Of a stretch of DNA of 26,573 nt, positions 23,181-26,573 are shown piece after piece; the first letter of the stretch is position 1, and every line of letters begins with the position of its first letter. The notes under the pieces are model-generated. The model worked only from the letters and a program-made list of their open reading frames with translations, made no database searches and was not told the origin of the DNA. Origin of the DNA: Candidatus Helarchaeota archaeon. Its GTDB lineage: Archaea; Asgardarchaeota; Lokiarchaeia; Helarchaeales; HEL-GB-A. The stretch is taken from positions 1-26,573 of the forward strand of contig JABXJT010000066.1 in assembly GCA_013375455.1 (NCBI GenBank), written 5' to 3'. The translations under genes and the position numbers were made by a program.

Positions 23181-23469
23181 CTCCCTGCTTTTCGCGCTCT
23201 TTCAGCTTATTAATGACGCCAATCACGTTTAATTGGAAGTAGCGGCGTAAAATTCTATAACCCAATCGCTGCCATAGGGAAAGTACTTTGGCGACTAGTG
23301 GTAAGGATAAAGAACGCAAGACTAATCTGAAATTACGGCGGTAAAAAACTAAATCAGAAAAACGAATATGCGTGTCAATTTTCCCTTTTTGCCCATAGAG
23401 AAAGGTTTTCAGATTATCAAGTGCGAGATTATAATTAATTTTTCCGTTTTCATCTATAATTTCAGCCAT
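23173..23469 (-). CDS. 98-aa protein of unknown function
   Basis: I do not recognise a family. The N-terminus is acidic (MAEIIDENGKINYN). The middle and C-terminus are strongly basic with alternating hydrophobic residues (FYRRNFRLVLRSL, LWQRLGYRILRRYFQLNVIG), so an amphipathic, membrane- or nucleic-acid-associated helix is plausible. The end is KEREKQGGA. Its stop overlaps or abuts the start of the URO-D-like gene and it lies 39 bases after the ABM gene, so it belongs to the same transcript. The GGAGG that encodes its last residues could serve as ribosome-binding site for the next gene. An accessory subunit of the URO-D-like protein is one guess from the coupling. Confidence 0.7.
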   Translation of the reverse strand: MAEIIDENGKINYNLALDNLKTFLYGQKGKIDTHIRFSDLVFYRRNFRLVLRSLSLPLVAKVLSLWQRLGYRILRRYFQLNVIGVINKLKEREKQGGA

Positions 23470-23508
23470 TTGAACCGCTTTTCAAGAAAAATTTGGGAGA
23501 ATCGGATT

Positions 23509-23799
23509 TTAGATTATTTCCGTACAGGTTTTGAGATCCATTTTGCCATCGATCAATGGAATTATTTTTTCAAAATTTTTTGGTAAATTTGCTGAATGTT
23601 CGTTTAATGCTGCTTTATCTTGATATTTTTCGTAAAATATAATTGTATTTTTATTTTTGGAACCTTTTACAGTGTGTGGAATGTAAGCTAAGCAGCCAGA
23701 TTCTGATTCCCGTACCTTGGGCACGACTTCCTTCAAGAGTTCAATGGCTTCTTCCATTTTCCCTTCTTTTATCTGAAAAGATGCAAATAACGTAATCAT
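23509..23799 (-). CDS. ABM-domain protein (antibiotic biosynthesis monooxygenase/YgiN-like fold)
   Basis: 96 aa, the normal length for a stand-alone ABM protein. Typical elements: FQIKEGKMEEAIELLKEV, RESESGCLAYIPHTV, IIFYEKYQDKAALNEHS. The ferredoxin-like dimeric fold is used by cofactor-free quinol monooxygenases, heme-degrading enzymes and several non-oxygenase proteins. In a genome relying on glycyl radicals an oxygen-dependent reaction is unlikely, so detoxification or a non-oxidative role is more probable (inference). The ATG is preceded by GGTGAT, the classical archaeal ribosome-binding site, at 4 bases spacing. Confidence 0.85.
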   Translation of the reverse strand: MITLFASFQIKEGKMEEAIELLKEVVPKVRESESGCLAYIPHTVKGSKNKNTIIFYEKYQDKAALNEHSANLPKNFEKIIPLIDGKMDLKTCTEII

Positions 23800-23866
23800 T
23801 TTATCACCAACTCAACATCATTGAATAAACTACATAAGTCATTCTCCATAAAATCATGACATCTCA

Positions 23867-24559
23867 TTACAATATTCTTACAGGTCGCCAATCGTGGTAA
23901 TCAATCGAGGTATTATATAGCTCTATACCATCAATTTTGAGATATAAGTTGATTTTAAAGAGTTGATCTTTATGAATGTGTCCATATAAAACTTTGTTTA
24001 TTACCCCTGATTCCTCAATTAATGAAAAAAAGTCGTCCTCTGCAAAGGATTGCTCTGGATCTTTAAATATTTGGGAGGTAGGAGGAAAATGCATCAAGCA
24101 AATCCCCACATCAATATCAGCCCGGGAAAGCTGATTCAATGCCTTTTGAAGAATGTGTAATTCTCGGGACTTCCGAGTTGATTCACGGTCTGCACCACAT
24201 GCGCCGCATACCCCAACTCTATTAGTAATGAAAGTGCGTCCGCTCACAAAATAAAAATCAGGGGTGTTGTAGAGCTCGTGCATTATAGAATGCTCAGGCA
24301 GCCAAGGCCAATCGTGATTCCCCTCAATGAAGCAGATATTCTTTGCTTGAAATGCCTGGAGTGTTTTTAATTCTTCGAGTACTTCCGAAAAATCTTTATT
24401 CCAGACTAGATCACCCGCAATGAGCAAAAGATCTGTTGGGGGAGTCTCAGCCGTGATATTTCTTGCTACTTGCTCAATGTAATTGGGAGGGTAATGGAAC
24501 CTTTCGATCATCTTCCCGGGATTTCCGAGATGCGGGTCTCCAATTGCTAAGATTTTCAT
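23867..24559 (-). CDS. Calcineurin-like metallophosphoesterase
   Basis: 230 aa with the full dimetal site of the family: GDPHLG (Asp8, His10), AGDLVW (Asp50), GNHDW (Asn81, His82), MHFPP (His157) and GHIH (193-196). This type hydrolyses phosphomono- or diesters with Mn, Fe or similar metals. The short form with MHFPP resembles cytosolic predicted phosphoesterases rather than nucleases such as Mre11. No signal peptide. It begins 9 bases after the MmgE/PrpD gene, so it is co-transcribed, and a 67-base gap separates it from the ABM gene. The substrate is not evident. Confidence 0.92.
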   Translation of the reverse strand: MKILAIGDPHLGNPGKMIERFHYPPNYIEQVARNITAETPPTDLLLIAGDLVWNKDFSEVLEELKTLQAFQAKNICFIEGNHDWPWLPEHSIMHELYNTPDFYFVSGRTFITNRVGVCGACGADRESTRKSRELHILQKALNQLSRADIDVGICLMHFPPTSQIFKDPEQSFAEDDFFSLIEESGVINKVLYGHIHKDQLFKINLYLKIDGIELYNTSIDYHDWRPVRIL

Positions 24560-24568
24560 AGTAAAAAA

Positions 24569-26050
24569 TTAGGTGATGAGTTTAAGCAAGTCTTGAATTG
24601 AATCATGCTCTTCGATATTGTCAAAAATCTTAATGAGCTCCTCGGTTTTCGCAGAATCATATCCGATGTAGGCGGCTTCCTGCTTGAATTTATCGATGAT
24701 GAATTGTTTGTCGTGTTTCCCGGGAGCCGCCTTAGCTAAGGTGGTAGAAGCTTTGTATTTTTGCCCATTTTTCATTTTAATGATGACAGTAGAGCCGAAT
24801 TCCCATTTGAAGTCGCCTTTGACGGCATCAAAAAGGAGTTTATTGAACATATCAGAGCGGACATCTGTCAACTTCATCCCTTTTGGTATGAATGACGTGA
24901 AAATTTTAATTGTCATGGCTATATCAGTTTCTACTTTCACCTTTTTGGCTAATTCGTGAATTTTAGGATCAAAAATGCGGTCATCCAAGAATTGTTTAGG
25001 AGTTAGTTCTTTATCAATCAACGCAGCAGCAATATTATATGGCACGTTAAAGTTAAGTATAACATAAGATGCATCAGATTTCTTGAGTCCTTCCAAAGTT
25101 GCCTCATAGCGGTCAGAGAGATCCATGCTGACTGTCCCTATTCCGGGGAGCTTAACTTTCACCTTCTCAACTTCGTCAGGATCTAAATCTGGGTGTTTCT
25201 CAAGTATATCAAACACGCAATCAAGTGGTGCGTCAAGATACGCGCAGCCAGGATATAATTTAAAGGCGATCGTATCGGTGAGCCAGTGTTCATAGTCAAG
25301 ATCATGAGTAATACGTTCTGTAGATGGACTATTGGACATAAAATTGCAGAATCCATCCGGTGCATCGAAAATTTCATGAGACCCCGTGAATCCTTTTGCG
25401 GCGAGTTGGCATGCGATTATCCCATTTTGCGCAGGAAGGGCAGAAGTAAGGGTTTTCGTGTGAGGGCCGAAGAATCCTCGTAAAATAGGCCACTGAGGAA
25501 GATATGCCGCGATGCCGATTGCATTCGTCATTTGTTCAAGATCGAGGTTCATTAGTTTGGCGCCTATCACTGCAGCCGTGGTTGGGTGAACGAGTGGATC
25601 ACACGTTTGACCTGTCGTAAGCGAGGGGAAAAGACTCAATCCTATCCTACAACTAATTTCATTTCCAAGAAGCATTCCAAGGAGTAGATCTTTCCCTGTG
25701 AGTTCCAAGGTTTCAGTATAACCTAAACTAACTGGGACTGTCGTGCATCCAATGTGCATGGGCATCCCATAATCTTCATAATCTAGCGCTTGAGCGAATA
25801 CGCCATTTACGATTACTGCTTTATCAAGTCCCACCTTCTTGTTCGTTGTTAGAATGCTTGCAGGGGGATTGCCACCAGCATTTTGAAACGCTTCAAGTGC
25901 AATCTGCCCAGGACGCGTTTTGGTTCCAGCGAAAATCGTCGCAATTAAGTTCATAAGCTGCATTTTACCGAGCTTTAAGGTTTTTTCAGGGATATCGCTA
26001 TATTTCATTTTATGAGCATATTTCGCTAATTTTTCTGTAGTTGTTGCCAT
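24569..26050 (-). CDS. MmgE/PrpD family protein
   Basis: 493 aa. The family includes 2-methylcitrate dehydratase and cis-aconitate decarboxylase, and acts on small tricarboxylates or related acids. Visible elements: MQLMNLIATIFAG, VNGVFAQALDYEDYGMPMH (Asp90, Asp93, His99), HPTTAAVIGAKLMNLD (His155), KTLTSALPAQNG (Lys199) and LAAKGFTG. In characterised members a further His follows the K-Y-P-x-C element; here that region reads KLYPGCAYLDAPLD, without the His. The chemistry may therefore differ from PrpD. The ATG is preceded by a strong ribosome-binding site that overlaps the stop of the SCP2 gene. Second gene of the run. Confidence 0.92.
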   Translation of the reverse strand: MATTTEKLAKYAHKMKYSDIPEKTLKLGKMQLMNLIATIFAGTKTRPGQIALEAFQNAGGNPPASILTTNKKVGLDKAVIVNGVFAQALDYEDYGMPMHIGCTTVPVSLGYTETLELTGKDLLLGMLLGNEISCRIGLSLFPSLTTGQTCDPLVHPTTAAVIGAKLMNLDLEQMTNAIGIAAYLPQWPILRGFFGPHTKTLTSALPAQNGIIACQLAAKGFTGSHEIFDAPDGFCNFMSNSPSTERITHDLDYEHWLTDTIAFKLYPGCAYLDAPLDCVFDILEKHPDLDPDEVEKVKVKLPGIGTVSMDLSDRYEATLEGLKKSDASYVILNFNVPYNIAAALIDKELTPKQFLDDRIFDPKIHELAKKVKVETDIAMTIKIFTSFIPKGMKLTDVRSDMFNKLLFDAVKGDFKWEFGSTVIIKMKNGQKYKASTTLAKAAPGKHDKQFIIDKFKQEAAYIGYDSAKTEELIKIFDNIEEHDSIQDLLKLIT

Positions 26051-26053
26051 TCA

Positions 26054-26063
26054 ATCTCCTCCT
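26054..26063 (-). promoter_or_regulatory. Strong Shine-Dalgarno site of the MmgE/PrpD gene
   Basis: On the minus strand AGGAGGAGAT precedes ATG 26050 by 3 bases. It overlaps the last bases of the SCP2 gene (stop 26062-26064), which points to translational coupling and fixes the start. Confidence 0.6.
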
Positions 26064-26427
26064 AAACGCCTCCAAGAACCATCCCAATTGTTAATGCATT
26101 CAATAGATTGTTGCGAACGCCCTTCACTTTCACTTTCCCATTGATCCATGCAGACGCAAAGGAAATTTTCCCTTTTATAATTTCAAGAAAGTTTTCCGTG
26201 GATCCGATGAATTCCAAAGTTGTGGGTTCGGTCTTTCCTTCAGAAACCGTTGCTGCCATTTTGCGGATTTCTAACGTGAGGGGGCTTCCATCTGTTATGT
26301 TAAAATAGACATTTGCATTTGAAAATGGGAACAATAATCTGAGTCCACCGCCGACTAATCCAGAAAAGCGGGTCAGCGTTTTCGCAGATTTTTCTAATTT
26401 TTGTTTGACACTCATTTCAACACTCAT
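26062..26427 (-). CDS. SCP2 sterol-carrier-domain protein
   Basis: 121 aa, close to the length of a single SCP2 domain. The pattern fits the fold: an N-terminal helix, NVYFNITDGSPLTLEI, EPTTLEFIGSTENFLEIIKGKIS, then AWINGKVKVKG and LNALTIGMVL, which correspond to the common G-K-I-K-V-x-G-(N/D) ending. SCP2 proteins bind fatty acyl-CoA or other lipids in a hydrophobic tunnel. It is the first gene of the minus-strand run. ATG 26427 and ATG 26415 (MSVKQK) are both possible; GAGATGAG before the second could be its ribosome-binding site. In this context it might carry a hydrophobic substrate for the following enzymes (inference). Confidence 0.85.
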   Translation of the reverse strand: MSVEMSVKQKLEKSAKTLTRFSGLVGGGLRLLFPFSNANVYFNITDGSPLTLEIRKMAATVSEGKTEPTTLEFIGSTENFLEIIKGKISFASAWINGKVKVKGVRNNLLNALTIGMVLGGV

Positions 26428-26461
26428 CTCTAAATTAATATGGTTAAAATTTCTTAATTTT

Positions 26462-26471
26462 GAAATATAAA
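26462..26471 (-). promoter_or_regulatory. TATA box of the eight-gene minus-strand run
   Basis: Minus strand TTTATATTTC preceded by purine-rich GAAAGA, which would be the BRE. It lies about 35 bases before ATG 26427, giving a short leader of about 10 bases. The rest of the gap to the window end (26428-26573) shows only AT-rich sequence and no gene I can support. Confidence 0.45.
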
Positions 26472-26573
26472 TCTTTCAAAATTTCTTTTAATTTTTTAAA
26501 AAAAACATAATCCGCAAAAGTAATCTTTTCCGACAAAAATCACCACATGGAAACATTTAAATCCCGCTGAGAG

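Noticed and set aside
26428..26573. tRNA or small RNA gene in the last 146 bases
   Set aside because: No cloverleaf-compatible stems or T-loop consensus are visible; only an AT-rich promoter-like region.

Overview
The window is AT-rich and dense with genes; no gap between genes exceeds 300 bases, and I see no rRNA, tRNA, CRISPR array or insertion sequence. It looks like DNA from an anaerobic Asgard archaeon, most likely Lokiarchaeia-like. The reasons are a Rag/Arf-type small GTPase, very long sequon-rich exported proteins with a cytoplasmic longin/roadblock-like module, archaeal-type TATA boxes and GGTGAT/GGAGG ribosome-binding sites, and oxygen-sensitive glycyl radical enzymes. The lineage is an inference from gene content; no marker gene is present.

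Left part (1-10059), metabolic locus A. The C-terminal part of a GH3 glycosidase runs in from the left edge. Two full-length glycyl radical enzymes (GREs, TTG or GTG starts) on the plus strand flank a three-gene minus-strand operon (7411 to 3800). That operon encodes a GlcD-like FAD oxidase, an acetoacetate-decarboxylase-like protein, and an Fe-S protein with an N-terminal winged helix. No GRE activase is in the window.

Middle part (10063-19576), a signalling cassette. A minus-strand Rag/Arf-like GTPase is divergent from two tandem, collinear giant membrane proteins (1333 and about 1438 aa). Each has an N-terminal signal or anchor, about 1,050 residues of extracellular beta-sandwich/Ig-like domains, one transmembrane helix, and a cytoplasmic longin/roadblock-like domain followed by a helical, winged-helix-like segment. 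The second receptor also has an 11-residue Pro-rich repeat and a TPR-like tail, and is followed by a 105-aa three-TM protein. A 25-codon remnant of that same small protein follows the first receptor, so the receptor plus small-protein unit was probably duplicated and then partly decayed. This putative receptor-to-GTPase system is the most interesting content of the window.

Right part (26427 to 19669), metabolic locus B, is one minus-strand run of eight genes: SCP2 sterol/lipid carrier, MmgE/PrpD family enzyme, metallophosphoesterase, ABM-fold protein, a 98-aa unknown, URO-D/MtaA-like protein, and two more winged-helix Fe-S proteins paralogous to the one in locus A. The shared Fe-S family ties loci A and B together, probably as electron carriers or redox-responsive partners of anaerobic catabolism. 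The actual substrates cannot be read from the sequence.
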